Source: Notamacropus eugenii (lineage: Eukaryota; Chordata; Mammalia; Diprotodontia; Macropodidae). Taken from it: DNA of 64,000 bases. Positions 1 to 11,848 of the stretch are shown one piece after another. The notes under the pieces were generated by a model. It searched no databases. It had not been told where the DNA came from and saw only the letters and a list, made by a program, of their open reading frames with translations. The stretch is taken from positions 2,817,501 to 2,881,500 of the forward strand of contig NC_092878.1 of the NCBI RefSeq assembly GCF_028372415.1, written 5' to 3'. Within the stretch, counting starts at the first letter, position 1. The number at the start of each line of letters is the position of its first letter. A program made the translations under genes and the position numbers.

Positions 1-472
1 AATGAGACTGAGCTCAGCACATGAAATGAGACTGAGAAGCTGCAAAATTAGGCCAGGTTATAATAACGGAGGATTACCATTATTGACACTGGCTGAATAA
101 CTCACAGGAAAGCTATGCTTTAGCAAGGGACGAACGACTGCTTCCTAATACAGTTTTAGAAGCCAAGTCAAAGGAAACACAATGAACTTGATCCTCAGCA
201 GCAAATAGGAACCAACGCTGAAAGTATCTCTAGATTAGTTATTAAGCATTATCAGTCACAGCAGAGAAAAGTTCAGCATTCCAGCAGGATGGAAAAATGA
301 TAGAAATTCAATTAGAGAAAAGAGAGCTATGACAAAAGACAGGGGTCAGTTTGGGAGAAGAAACGGTTAGAAGTTCAAAAGTCACTGACATCTAAAGTCG
401 AGAGATTATTTGGGGGGTAAAAGCAAACAAACAATACCTTACTGAGAGCTCAGTATAAATATATATTAAGTC
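1..472. other. Unassigned intron sequence
   Basis: No coding similarity, RNA gene or repeat family was recognised here. It is AT-rich sequence inside the inferred intron 1 of SLC27A2. Confidence 0.4.
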
Positions 473-716
473 TCTAGCTAGGCAGTGGAGAGAGTGCTAG
501 GCCTAGAGTCAGGAGGGCCTGATTTCAAATCTGACCTCAGAGACTTATTTACTAGCTGTGTGACTCTGAGCAGGTCACTTAACCCTGTTTGCCTCAGTTT
601 CCTCATCTGTAAAATAAGCTAAAGAAGAAAATGGCAAACCACTCCAGTATCTCTGCCAAGAAAACTCCAAACAGGGTCCCAGAGACTTGCACGTGATTGA
701 AACATCTGAACAACTT
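473..716 (+). repeat. tRNA-derived marsupial SINE
   Basis: The unit reads in order: GGCAGTGGAGAGAGTGCTAG head, a 'TTCAAATCTGACCTCAGA' promoter-B-like block, 'CTCAGTTTCCTCATCTGTAAAAT', 'GGCAAACCACTCCAGTATC' and 'CCAAGAAAACTCCAAA'. The same order recurs many times in the window, which defines the family. This copy is diverged and lacks a clear target-site duplication. Confidence 0.85.
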
Positions 717-1790
717 GTCTCAAGCACGGTAGACCTTGTACTTTCCCAGAAAAACGAATAAACAGCCTTCATAGTCAACTAGCAAAATTAAAGAGGTAGG
801 TAAAATAGCATTTTTTGAGATAATAACAACTGATAATAACATATAACTATATATAGTATCATGAGGACCACTTACCCATATTACAAAATTTCAAAGGATA
901 AAGGAGATAGCAGAAAGGCTTAGTAAATTTGTTTTCACCTCAGTTTTCACCAAAGAATAAGATGAAATTCAAGACAGTGAGACACAAAGGGAAGAGCACT
1001 TAACTTGAGGATCAGTGGACTTGGGTAGGAGTCCCCATTCTCCCTATCATTTGTTAGTTGTGGGACTAACCAACACCACCTGAACTGCCTGGAAAGTACA
1101 GAAAAAATGAAAAGTCTTATCCTAACCGTGTACAAAACTATAACCTATTTTTCTAAGCTGTTGATGTTGGTTACTGTACGTCAGCAAGCGCATGGAGCTG
1201 GAGAAAATTCAGGAGGGCAAAGATTATCTTTTGTCCAACGGATTATGTTTGCTTACACGTTTGGGGACGATGCCCTTTATCACAGACAGATTCCACCAAC
1301 TTGCTTGATTGATGTGAAAGGGGAATGGATGTGCTGTTATATAAGGAAAGACTAAAATTTTACTCTGTTTAAGAAAGGCTATGATCAAAGCCTGTGCCAA
1401 AATGGTAGGCATCATAAAGGAAAGATCCATGTGCAATACAGTGATTTGCAACCATCAGGGTCTTAATCAACATCCACTGAACGAATGAACGAATAAGCCA
1501 GGAAAGGTTGCCACATTCTAGAGCATCAGAATGAGGAGGTACTCCTTGAAGCTTGAACAGCAGTCTCTGAGAAAAAGGAAGTGCCACTTGATAATAAACT
1601 TACAGAAATAATTTTCCCAAGAGGTAGCATAGGCATTTTAAGAAGGTTTGGACAAATTCATGGATAACAACACCATGATAAATTATGAATAGAAGGATGG
1701 AATGGGGTTTGTGATGCCACTCTCAGTAACAAAATTCTGTTTTGTCCACAGTTTTCTCTAGTGTAGCAGTTCTTGGAATTAGTGTTAAAA
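717..1790. other. Unassigned intron sequence
   Basis: Several short open frames occur on both strands. None has codon bias, a recognisable domain or splice context, and I see no repeat family I can name. Confidence 0.35.
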
Positions 1791-2009
1791 TACAGTGGTG
1801 CAATGGATAGAGCACCAGCCTTGGAGTCAAGAAGACTTGTATCTGACTTCAGATACTTAGTAGACTTGTTACCCTGGGCAAGTCACTTAACCCTCATTTT
1901 TTTCATCTGTAAAATGAACTGCAGAAGGAAATGGCAAACCACTCCAGTATCTTCGCCAAGAAAACCCCAAATGGGGTCACAGACAGTCAGACCCAACGAC
2001 AACAGACTA
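1791..2009 (+). repeat. tRNA-derived marsupial SINE
   Basis: Same block order as the copy at 473: 'GCAATGGATAGAGCACCAG', 'GGGCAAGTCACTTAACCCTC', 'CATCTGTAAAATGAACTG', 'GGCAAACCACTCCAGTATC', 'AACCCCAAATGGGGTCACAG'. It ends in an ACGACAACAG tail. Confidence 0.9.
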
Positions 2010-2564
2010 GCTCTGTAGAAAACAAGGTTACTTTTCCAACCTAGAAAAAAGACTCAGAGATAACTTGATGCACTAATCTCACCCAGAGTGTCCAGCTCCC
2101 AGAGAAGTTTGCTGAGGAAAACTTTACAGTGTCCACAAATTTTGAAGACCTATATGCTTTCAAAAGATGAAAGAAAATGAGCGGAGGCAAATACCATGTG
2201 GACAGAAAATGGTGTCTATCTTCTTTCCGCAGATGGATGAAATCACTGAAAATGACTCAGAAAATATTGCCATAACTGTTAGAGATAAATATCTATGATA
2301 GAGTTCTGGTAAGGGCTTTATTATCTGAAAATCATATTTAATATGAGATTCTTTCCATATTTGCCAGGCGGGGGAATTTGGAATCTTTTGCATGCTAACT
2401 TGCATCAGCGTCCGCAGAGTGGGCATGAAACTGGGGGGTGAATTATCCTGACTCATGATCAAGTGATTTTTAGAGGAAGAGAAACAGGACATGTTTCTCT
2501 ATGATCTGGTCAGGATTTTTACTTTAGGGACTTGTGTTTTTTGACTTCTTTCCTCAATTCAGAA
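2010..2564. other. Unassigned intron sequence
   Basis: Nothing recognised. A 110-codon minus-strand open frame (2160-2492) has no family similarity I know and no splice context. Confidence 0.35.
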
Positions 2565-2760
2565 AGAATGTGTTAAACCCCTACTATGTGTCAGGCACTG
2601 TGTTTGGTACCAAAGATACAAAAGAGAAATATAAGGCAGCCCCTGCCCTCACACAGCTTACCAGCCTATTTGGTGGAAAAGCATGTCCATAGATAAATAA
2701 ATTAAAAATGTATGTAAAGGTTTTAGTGGGAAACATGACCGAAAAACCAAAACAAAATAA
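2565..2760 (+). repeat. Ancient mammalian interspersed repeat, 5' fragment
   Basis: The segment runs 'CTACTATGTGTCAGGCACTG', 'ACCAAAGATACAAAAGAGAA', 'GCAGCCCCTGCCCTCACACA'. The same series occurs at 18275, 26285 and 63360, so it is one dispersed family. I cannot assign its class with certainty. Confidence 0.65.
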
Positions 2761-3160
2761 AAAACCCTCTCCATTTGGTGCAGAAGGATAGCAATGTGTG
2801 GATTTAGTTTCAGGAAACCATCCTCCTGCAGACTCTTTAGTGCTGGGGTCAAAGTCTTTTCCAGGTGATCTGGGACCAGACAAGTAGAGGGTCAAGCCCC
2901 TAAAATGCCCCAAATCATACCTAGGGCTGCTAAGATAGATGTGTTAGCATCTGTAGACTATGTAAAAACATCTAATCAGTGGCTCATCCAACTTGCCTGC
3001 TCCAAGGCAGAACACGTAAGAGAGGTTAAGAAGCAAGGACGTTTTTTATTAAACTCACAATTCCTGCCCTCCTTTTAGAGAGTTGAAAAAAACCCCAAGA
3101 AATGTTTCAACAGCACTGTGTCTCGTAATGGTGTTTCAAGAAAGTTACTGACTTCATAAT
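2761..3160. other. Unassigned intron sequence
   Basis: Nothing recognised apart from small A-rich runs. Confidence 0.35.
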
Positions 3161-3164
3161 AACC

Positions 3165-3510
3165 AACTACAGTGCTTCAAAGTTTGGAAAGTACCTTACA
3201 TGTATTGCCTCATTTAAGCCTCATTACAAGCCTGTGAAGTAGGTTGTTTGTTTTTTAAATCAGGCTTGTGATTTCATTGGTTGTAGGGAAATTCCCATGG
3301 ATGAAACTCCCTCAACTCATGAAATTTGGCACCTGTTTTTCAATTTATAGCGTTCGTTGCCTGAGGACGCTGAATCTCTAGGGAGTTACAACGGGTCATC
3401 TTATTCCCACTTTACAGGTGAGGAAACTGAGGCCTCGGGAAATTAAGTGGTTTGCCTGTGATTATAAAGCTAGTAAAGACACGGAATGAGAATCCAGGAC
3501 TCTGAAGCCT
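3165..3510 (-). repeat. CORE-SINE (MIR/Ther-like), interrupted
   Basis: Reverse-strand MIR-type blocks ('CTTTACAGGTGAGGAAACTG', 'GCTAGTAAAGACACGGAATG') are split by about 155 bases (3243-3398). The interruption carries 'TTGTGATTTCATTGGTTGTA' and looks like a fragment of another SINE. The outer pieces join sensibly when the interruption is ignored. Confidence 0.6.
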
Positions 3511-3524
3511 TCTACAAACTTCAC

Positions 3525-3680
3525 ACTTTAAAGATGAGAAAGATTGAGATCAGAAAGAAAAAGTGATTTATTTGCCTACAGTCACATAGGGTAGTAAGTG
3601 ACTGAGGTGGGATTTGAATGAGGTGGTCTCACTCTGATAGCTGCTGTACTCGTCACTAAACCTGGCTGCGTCTCAATCTC
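3525..3680 (-). repeat. CORE-SINE (MIR-like) fragment
   Basis: It carries 'AAAGATGAGAAAGATTGAGA', 'CAGTCACATAGGGTAGTAAG' and 'GGGATTTGAATGAGG', in the order of the reverse strand of a MIR core. Confidence 0.6.
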
Positions 3681-3699
3681 ACTGTTTTGTAAATTAATG

Positions 3700-4875
3700 T
3701 TTAACTCAAATCCATACTTATCCATGTCTCATGCCTTCCCCACATCTACATATGCTCCCTAGTTTTCCAAATTTTGAAACAAGTCAAGAAAAATTAATTT
3801 TTTTTCTCTTCCCTCCTACCATGAAGTGAGCTGAGGTTCCTATGGAATCCAAGTCCATTAATTAGTTCCCAAACTGTTCTTTCTATGAGGGAACACTTTG
3901 CTTAACATTTTTCATCAGGGCTGATCAAAGGTTAGGTTAAATTCTGTTGAGGCAGTACCATGGCTGGGGATAGGAAGAAAGGAGGACAAATTGACCTTTA
4001 TCCCTCTTTGGCTGCCTCTCCTCTCTATCCCTACAAAGTTTTATGTCAGATACTATCGAAAGATAGTGGATAGGACACTCAAGAGTTTGCTAGCTTCCTG
4101 AGTATAGAGTGGCTAAGAAGTATAGCCCTTTGTGGGTTTGGGAACAATTTTTATCCTTTCATGAGTGCCTCTATTTCTTTCCTGCCTATGGGCACTCCAC
4201 CTCTCCTAAAATATTATCTTTCAATCTTTGAATGTTACTATGTTCCTACAACTCCTATTGAACCTGACCTCAAATTTTCCTTATCTTAGTTTGGTAACCT
4301 GACTCTGACTTCCTAGTAATCTGGAGACTAGACCTGTTACCTGATTTCTGAGGCCTGAGGTAATCTGTGGTGAGTTTACCTCCACTGAAATTGCCTAAAA
4401 GGAAAATAATTGGTCTCCCTGTGATACTGTCTCCACCTTCCCGAGGTTGCCCAGTTTGACAAGAAGGGTTTAGACAGTTGTTTGAGGCACTAGCAAGGAG
4501 ATACTGTGAAAACCAGTTGAGGTAGCAGCAGCTGTTTGGTTTTTCTTTCCTTAGGTTAGACACATGTCCCTAACCCAAGAAAGAAAAGAAAATCCAGAAT
4601 TACTCTCCTTTTTCAAAACTTTAATTTAGTGCTGTATCTTTTGCTTTTATATCACTTTTATTTCAGAACAGATCTTCTTTCCTCCCTTTCTCAGTGAGTC
4701 ATCCCTTGTAGTCAAAGAAAAAAAATTCAGAAAAACTAGCCAATATGACAACATGGCAGTATGGGTAATATTCTCTTAAGTTGTCTATCTCTCCAAAGAA
4801 GGGAGGGACATATATTTTCTCAACTATTCTTTGAGGACAAGTTTGATCGTTACAATTACACAGCATTCAGTTTTT
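3700..4875. other. Unassigned intron sequence
   Basis: No domain, repeat or RNA gene recognised. A 97-codon minus-strand open frame (4270-4563) has no known family. Confidence 0.35.
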
Positions 4876-5275
4876 TTTTTTTGTTCTTTCTAGTTGCATT
4901 ATTGAAATAATTGTGTGGTCCCACTTACTTTGTCCTGCAAAGTTCATAACATATGTTCCAGTGCTTCTCTGAATTCTTCGTATTCACCATTTCTTGTGGA
5001 ATAGTAACATTCCACTCCATCCATGGACCACAGTTTGTTTAGCCATTTTCCAACTGATGAAAATCTACTCTATTTCCTTTGTCTTTGCTTCCATAAAAAG
5101 TACCGATATGAATATTTTGGTGCATATGGGAATTTGGGGGTTTTGACCTTGGTGGGGTATATGCCTAGCAGTGGAATCTCTGGGTCAAAGGGCATATCTT
5201 AGAGATTTTCTTGCACCATTCCAAATTGCTTTTCGGAGGGGATGGACACATTCACAGCTTCAACAGGTCAAATAT
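4876..5275 (-). mobile_element. LINE-1 ORF2 C-terminal fragment
   Basis: The reverse strand reads the end of L1 ORF2, including a 'FDPEIPLLGIYP'-like stretch (bases about 5145-5200: 'GGGGTATATGCCTAGCAGTG', 'GAATCTCTGGGTCAAAGG') and the 'MEYYST'-like region near 4995. It is 5' truncated and full of frame breaks. The 3' side has a T-run at 4870-4881. Confidence 0.75.
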
Positions 5276-5986
5276 CAATTTTCAATGATACTTCAATGTG
5301 CGTGTTTTCTAAACTGACCTCTTTCTGTTTCTTTCACTCACATGAAACATGCACACTTGGGCACTGAAGTTTTCATTATGAATCTTCCCTCAGAGGCCTT
5401 TTCTCCCAAACTAAGTACGTCAGTGAATCAGAACTTGCTTGCCAAAACAATTCTCCCTCTCCTCCTCTCTTTTTTACATAGAGAAAAAAAGGTTTCCCAA
5501 AATAGGATGGGAGGGAATTTTGCGATTATTTCCATATTATAACAGATCTACAGTTTCATGGCTACAAGTACTCCTTCTAATGATATTGAGGGCAACCCAA
5601 TGACCTCACCCTATGTCATTCTTGTCCATATCCTCCCATAAATCCTTCATAAAGAGATGTACTCAAGTGAGCTAGAGGACTTTCTTTGTTTCTGTTTTTT
5701 TTTGACATTTTGTAGGTACCTGTGAATCACTTATACTATCCCTCTGTTATCCCATATGGCCCCTAAATGACTAGCCCATCTCCTTTTCCAACCTTTTATT
5801 TTCTAGAGGACATATTTTATAACACTTCTTATAACCAAGTCATGATGCTGAATATAATACAGTGTTCTCACATATACCATGTCTCTACTGTCCCTTGCTA
5901 TACCCATAATTTTGATTTCTGGGGACTGATGCTGGTTCCATGGTTTGCAGTCAAGTCTCACCATGAAGGAAATATTAGTATTGAAA

Positions 5987-5988
<2 letters not shown>
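5276..5988. other. Unassigned intron sequence
   Basis: No feature recognised before the GT microsatellite. Confidence 0.35.

Positions 5989-6030
<42 letters not shown>
5989..6030. repeat. (GT)21 microsatellite
   Basis: Uninterrupted GT dinucleotide array of 42 bases. Confidence 0.98.
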
Positions 6031-6032
<2 letters not shown>

Positions 6033-6117
6033 GGGAATAGCTTGGGAATGCTAGAAGTATAATATAATTGCTAAAATATGATAAAGATCATTCTTTCCCC
6101 CCAATTCAATTCTCAGC

Positions 6118-7100
6118 CATGCTTACTGCTCATCTCCAGTGCCTATACAAGTTGAATGTGCTAACGGACTTCCCATCAAATTGTTTACCATCAAAACTAT
6201 CATAGTTTTAGAATGGACATTTTTCATACATTTTTTTCTGTGCTGGTGGTTAAGTTGATCTCTTCTGAATGGTCTTGAAGCTTGTAGGGGCAGCCTTGAA
6301 GTACCCTGGGTTTGATGTAGTAAGCTGACCATTAATTCTGACAGTTTCTTGACTTGTCCTTCATAATCTGTCAAATACAGTCCCATCTATGCCATTCAAA
6401 AACACGGGCATCTGGGGAACTCACTATCTCTTTAGGACGGGCTTCCATTTGGGGTCTTTGGAGTTTCCCTGTTTTATAGCTTCTTTTATATGGATAATCA
6501 CAGGGCAGTTATCTCTGTGGTTGCATTCAACAAAGAATTTTGCATGATCGTGACACATATATAGAAGACACCTTGCTGGGAGAAAGCTTTCTAGGCTTCA
6601 GCTTATCATACCAAGTCAAATTTTTTTTTTAGACAATCAATAAACACAAACAATCTTGTATTCTCTATATCTGTCAGTCAACTGTATGGCTGAAGATGTA
6701 GTCTGCTATGGAAAACTGTCCACAAAAGCCTGCTTGTTTCCTTCTCATATTTTCATCAAGGCTTCATGTGGATGTAGCTCGTTCTCATAAAGATTTTAAG
6801 GAGATGAGAAAGAAGGCATATGGCTCAAGAGTTGCTGATGCTTCTCTCAACTGCTGTTTTGCAGTAACTGTAATTTTTTCCACTTGCTTGGTATCTTCCC
6901 TTACAAAAATCAGTCCTTCAACATATTACAAACCGTTGTCACTTCCAAGATATTTTTTTTCTTGTGAGTACTTGTTTTGTTTCATCCATACTTCTCAACT
7001 TCACCTCAAGTATCATTTTCATTTCCTCATATGGAGTACTGAGACGCTGAGCCCAAATGTGGTGGTTCCACTCTCACTGATGATGCAATTAGACGGCTAT
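6118..7100 (-). mobile_element. Degenerate non-LTR reverse transcriptase
   Basis: Across several frames the reverse strand reads 'RKQAGFxxxFSIADYIF' (around 6745), 'REYKI', 'SKKKFDLVWYDKLK' and 'SYKTGKLQRPQ' (around 6480). These are collinear with the fingers-to-palm part of an RTE-type LINE reverse transcriptase. Many stops and frameshifts are present. The family assignment is my inference; the alternative is another LINE clade. Confidence 0.5.
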
Positions 7101-8534
7101 AGAAATTCTGGAAAATTGTTTCCATTTTCTACCTAGTTGTTGTTGTACCAAATCACAGGTCTATCTAGCACATTTTATTGGGATGTGCACCCAGAGAATT
7201 AATTAAAAAACTTTTAAAGGTGAAGATTTATTGACTATTCAGTTGTTAAGTATATTATTTTGATTCAGCAAACTAAAGAAATTAAAACCTTATCAGTTAA
7301 ATTAACAGCTAAATATAACTTTAAAAATTCAAACCTTGCAAAGGGTTCCTTTTAATCAAACTCTTCCTCTTATCCTATAATTCAGAAAAACCTTTTCAGC
7401 CTCATCTTCAGTTGAAATAATATCTTTCCAAATGGACCCTGCTCCCCTAAGTCCTCACTTTGCCATGAAGGGTTGTGGGTGAAGTTTAATAAGTGGAGAC
7501 CAGAGGCACATCCTTTAAAAATTTAAATTGTTTTTTTTTTTTTTTTTGCCTTCCTGGAGTACATCAACCAGAACCCCAGAAGCATCTGGGCCACAGAAAA
7601 GAAGATGGCGAAAGGAGCCAAAGGGAGAAAATGTCAAAAATAAAAATGATTCTTCCCTGGCTGGATGCAGCTGGTTGCAGTCCCCAGACAAGAGTAAGGA
7701 ATTCCTACGGGCAGGAAGAATGAGGGCAGACAGTTCATTTGACCCCAATGGGAAATGGGTTCTGCCAAACTGAGAAGCCACCACAAGAGGAGAGGTAGCA
7801 CTGGACAGTCTGGAATAGTATCATAGAAGGGCCCCAGACTATGAGATAACCCTGTCATTAGAAACTCCTTTGGAGGAAGGGAGAGTAGTGGAAGGGTATT
7901 ACAGCAACTAAGGGTCCAGAGACTGGGAGAGCTGCCCCCACTTTAATGGGCTCTGAGATCCCAGGTGATGTAGTTAATCATGGGCAATTAATTCTAGGAG
8001 TGTGTACTTGGATGACCTGGCACACCCCATACACATGCCTTTGTCCTTTTTTCCTATTGCTCGAGATAATGTGGCTTAAGTTTGGTCTCACATAAAGCTT
8101 TCTGCAGAGTTATTTTCCTATTATTTTATAAGGTGATACTGCTACATGTGATTATGTGCCATCCTAGAGTTTTACAAATGACTCAGTACTCTAGACTTGT
8201 ATTGCACTTGGCATCCTCCACAAAGGCTGCGTTGGGTTCTTCTATGATGCACCAGACTGTAGGCTCTGGTGGGTTCTATTAAGTTTCAGAGGCACCAAGT
8301 ACAATCAGTGATAAACTCTAGGCTGTCTAGGGCCCAGCCTAAGCAAGAAGGTAAAGACTGATTTATTCACAGACTGATGATGAAAGATTAGCCACTATGT
8401 GATGAAATCCTTGGTCATAATAACCCATGAAATAAAGGGAAAAAGTATGACCTTCTGTCATTTCCACTCCTGAAGGGATGGAGATAGACTGGCAAAAAAG
8501 GGCGTAAAGAGTGTGAAAACCTACAATTTTTACC
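7101..8534. other. Unassigned intron sequence with a T17-18 run
   Basis: There is a poly-T tract near 7530-7547. Downstream (7550-7780) a slightly GC-richer stretch is open on both strands for 70-90 codons. I could not match it to any protein. It could be a fragment of a repeat 5' end or a decayed retrocopy. Confidence 0.35.
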
Positions 8535-8649
8535 TTGTTTATAAAAATTAACTGTTGGTATTGTTATTATGAAATACTTGTCTAATGACCAGTGCAGAGG
8601 GTGCTATTAATTGCAATTTTTAGGCAATCTATAGATATTAAAATAAATA

Positions 8650-8724
8650 TAGGGTGTCCTAAAAGTCTTGGTGTAGTTTTATACTTCAGTAGTTTAATAC
8701 TAAGCTGACTTTGGGGATACCCTG
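8650..8724. mobile_element. Mariner-like MITE
   Basis: Inverted ends 'AGGGTGTCCTAAAAGTCTTG' and 'TTGGGGATACCCT' flank a short palindromic core ('TTTATACTTCAGTAGTTTAA'), bordered by TA dinucleotides. This is the pattern of a Tc1/mariner miniature element. Confidence 0.75.
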
Positions 8725-8726
8725 TA

Positions 8727-8965
8727 GAGGCAGCTAGGTGTTGTAGTGAATAGAGTGCTGGGTCTGGGATTAGGAAGACCCAAATTCAAATCTGGCTTCA
8801 GATATATATATATGTTAGCTGTATGAAACTGGGTAAGTCGCTCAATCGCTGCCTGCCTCAGTTTCCTCATCTGTAACATGAGTATAATCACAGCAGTTAC
8901 CTCCCAGGGTTGAAAGGATAAAATGAGATAATATTTGTGAAGTGTTTTGCAAATCTTAACTATAT
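8727..8965 (+). repeat. CORE-SINE with marsupial head
   Basis: It begins 'GAGGCAGCTAGGTGTTGTAG', then 'CAAATCTGGCTTCAGA', 'CTCAGTTTCCTCATCTGTAA', and a MIR-type end 'GATAAAATGAGATAATATTT' with 'AAGTGTTTTGCAAATCTTAA'. It abuts the mariner MITE. Confidence 0.85.
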
Positions 8966-9329
8966 TAAATATACATATTATATTAATGTGTCTTATATAT
9001 CAAATATATAAATGCTAGCTGCTATTACTCTTTGTTAATTGTTGATATTGTAAACGTGAGATACTTGTCCAAAGGCCAGGACAGAGTGCTAATAACTGTA
9101 ACTTTTAGGCTGCCTATAAATATTAACATAAAACGTGATGGTACATGTGGGATACTTATTCAAAGACTAATGAGTTTAGATATTACGACAGCCATGGAAA
9201 TAACATGAATATTGACATTTTTGTAAGAAATGAAACCAGAAGACATAGGGAAGTTGCTGCTCCATGGAAAGATGGCTCGAGTCCTCCTTGGAGACAAAGA
9301 GTTGATTTCCTGCACCTGACCAATGGCAA

Positions 9330-9665
9330 GCAAGTCAATAAGCACGGATTAAGCTCCTATTTACCAAGCGCTGTGCAAAGCACAGGGATGTAATATTCAA
9401 AGGTCTAGATTAAAGAAAGGACTCCTCTGTGTATCCCGAGAGGGTACTGGGAGGGGTTGGCATCTGCATCATCAGAAGGAGGGTCCTTACTGATGAGATT
9501 GTAGATTTACTGATGTATTCAAGTACAAAATGCAACAGGAGGGGAGCAATGTTATCAGTATTTGGAGGAGAAAGACACCACCTTCCAGCTGAGTGTGTAG
9601 AGAACAGAGAAAGCTTCATGGAGGAGGCAGGTATCATCTGAGGTGGGAATTGGAGAATAGATCGG
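9330..9665 (+). repeat. Ancient mammalian interspersed repeat, fragment
   Basis: 'CAATAAGCACGGATTAAGCT', 'AAGCGCTGTGCAAAGCACAG' and later 'AGAAAGCTTCATGGAGGAGG' follow the order of the repeat family at 63360-64000. Confidence 0.55.
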
Positions 9666-11540
9666 CAGTAGAAAGAAGAGGATGAGGGGGGAAGCCTACA
9701 CAGCCTCAACTAGAGGCCCAACCTAGATCTGTGAGTCTACTCTATCTTAACCATTAAGGCCATCTGGATGTTCTTTTGAGTGAAGAATAAACTGAAGTAT
9801 CAAGAATAAAATGGATAGGATGATTGTGAAAAATGTTGATACGGTAGTCATGAGAGCATCGAAGGCTCATCTGAAAAAGGCAAGTAGGAGAAATTGCTGG
9901 TGTTGACATTGCCTTTGAAGAAAGTCTGAAAGGCCATTCAGAAAAAACACTACTTGTAGATGTGATCACGGATGTATTGCTTTTTTCAGTGTCATAGAAT
10001 TATAGTTGTTGATAAAACTTATTGGTTGGTGGTTGTCAAGTCTTAACACCACCACATGGGATACATTCTAGAAGGGTACAACTCATCCCATCACTCCTTC
10101 AAAAGAAGTAAAAATATTTTTAAAAACTGATTCATTACCACAATTGTACTTTTGATTAGGTTAATAAAAATTCTACTTGGATAAATAAATCTTGAACACA
10201 GGGAAACAGAGGGAAATATCATAATGAGGTTTTGTACAAATGTACTTTTCATAAAGTTACCTTAAACAACTTGTTTCTTGACCAAATACATATGTAGTAC
10301 CACTACAATGTTGCAAACATCCACTTCTGAAACCAGATTGGTCCAAGTCTACGATTCCCTGCCCCAGTGTCTTTACTCCCCTGAATTCGGTATTAGTGTT
10401 TGGATTAGGCTACGCATTTTGGCTACCTCAAAATCTCTCTTCCATCAATACCTTTGCTCCTAAGAAACCAACTGCACCCTAGCCTAATGACTCAAAAGAA
10501 CACTAGTTTCATGGGACAGCAACAGGTGGAGGTAGGCTTGTACCTTTACAAAGAACTGCTATCACTTATATTCACTGCATGATTTGATTTCAGCTTAAGA
10601 CTTGGATTCTTAACTAACGTTACAGGGGCAGGAACAGTTCTGTCAACCTCCTCATTTGGCAGATGAGTAATGGAAGTCCTCACCGAAGGGACATGCACAC
10701 AGTCACACAGGTAGTAAGCCAAATATTTTATAAACGTTTAGTCACTGTTTCAAGGGTGTGCTTTCAGAGTTGAAACTAGGGCAAGGCAATAAGGGCTTTG
10801 ATTCCAATGTACCAAAATTTGGAAGACAACGACAGTACTTAAGAATTATTTTTAGCAGAGGGAAACAATGGAGTTTATTACCTATTTAGTAAGAAATAAT
10901 GAAGTAGGAAGCTACCACATGATCCCATGAGCTATCCTTTGATCTGGCTTATCTTGCTTCTTTCTGCAGTGGCAGTCATCCTAGCTGTAATTTGGGGTGT
11001 CTCTTCTCACACAGGGTCTTGTGTCCTGAGGTTCAAGGTCTCTCCCTCACCCAAGTGATTTTGTCTTAAAAATTTGAGAATATATTTCCTGTTGCTAGAT
11101 TCAGAGTATTTTTTGGTGCTTTGTGACTTTAACTCTTGATATAGACAAATAAATGCAACAATCCATATTATAATTATATTTCCCATGGATTTTTTTTTTG
11201 TTGAAGTGTCAGTTCTCAGTCTTAGTAGAGACTACTAAAACTCCAATGTGGAGCTCTTATTGCTTATACATTTCCCCCCCCCCCCCCCCCCCGGTAATAC
11301 AGCTTCTAGGGGGATGACCCCACCATCCTCAAATCATCATCAACAATAATAAAAACAAATGAAATATAATATAGCTATTAGTATTAACAATATCATTATC
11401 ATTCAGAGAATGGTCCTAAATTTAGCGGATTCCTTCAGATAAGACACATATGGTAGTATTAATATCCTTGAATTTTTGTAACAGTCACTATCATGCTGTA
11501 TATCTTTCCCACTGAACAAAGCTTCGTAATATGGCTCCTC
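9666..11540. other. Unassigned intron sequence, includes a C19 run
   Basis: Nothing coding recognised. A weak MIR-like stretch may lie at 10627-10780. A homopolymer of 19 C is at 11274-11292. Confidence 0.4.
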
Positions 11541-11544
11541 ATTT

Positions 11545-11735
11545 AGAATTCATAGGACTATAGATATAGAGCTGGAAGAATCCATTTTGCTCATTTTCTC
11601 AAATAAGGATACCTGAGACCCAGAGAGGTTAACCATTTGCCCAAGGTAGTAAGTGGCAGGGGCAGGATTCGAACTCATGTCTTCTAATACTGGATCCAGT
11701 GCTCTTTCCACTGTACCAGCCTGCTTCCATAGATT
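11545..11735 (-). repeat. MIR-like CORE-SINE
   Basis: 'AGACCCAGAGAGGTTAACCA', 'GGTAGTAAGTGGCAGG', 'GGATTCGAACTCATGTCTTC' and 'GTGCTCTTTCCACTGTACCA' match the reverse strand of a MIR element in order. Confidence 0.8.
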
Positions 11736-11794
11736 CTCATATATAGCTTAGAGTTGGAAAGGTCCTTAAAGATGATCTACTTTAGCTCCTTCAT

Positions 11795-11815
11795 TCTCTC
11801 ATCTCATCTCATCTT

Positions 11816-11841
<26 letters not shown>
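11795..11841. repeat. (ATCTC)/(CT)n microsatellite
   Basis: Three CATCT-type pentamers run into a CT array ending at 11841. It sits in the tail of another SINE-like fragment that starts near 11740. Confidence 0.9.

Positions 11842-11848
<7 letters not shown>

Larger units (their letters stand above)
8535..9188 (+). repeat. Diverged local duplication (two, perhaps three units)
   Basis: Bases about 8540-8650 and 9028-9139 align over roughly 110 bases, sharing 'ATACTTGTC', 'CAGAG..GTGCTA', 'TTTTTAGGC' or 'CTTTTAGGC', and 'TATTAA.ATAAA'. A weaker third unit may start at 9131. Between the clear units lie a mariner MITE and a SINE. Confidence 0.6.

Noticed and set aside
6708-7136. 142-codon plus-strand open frame
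   Set aside because: The opposite strand carries degenerate LINE reverse-transcriptase motifs in order; the plus frame has no domain.
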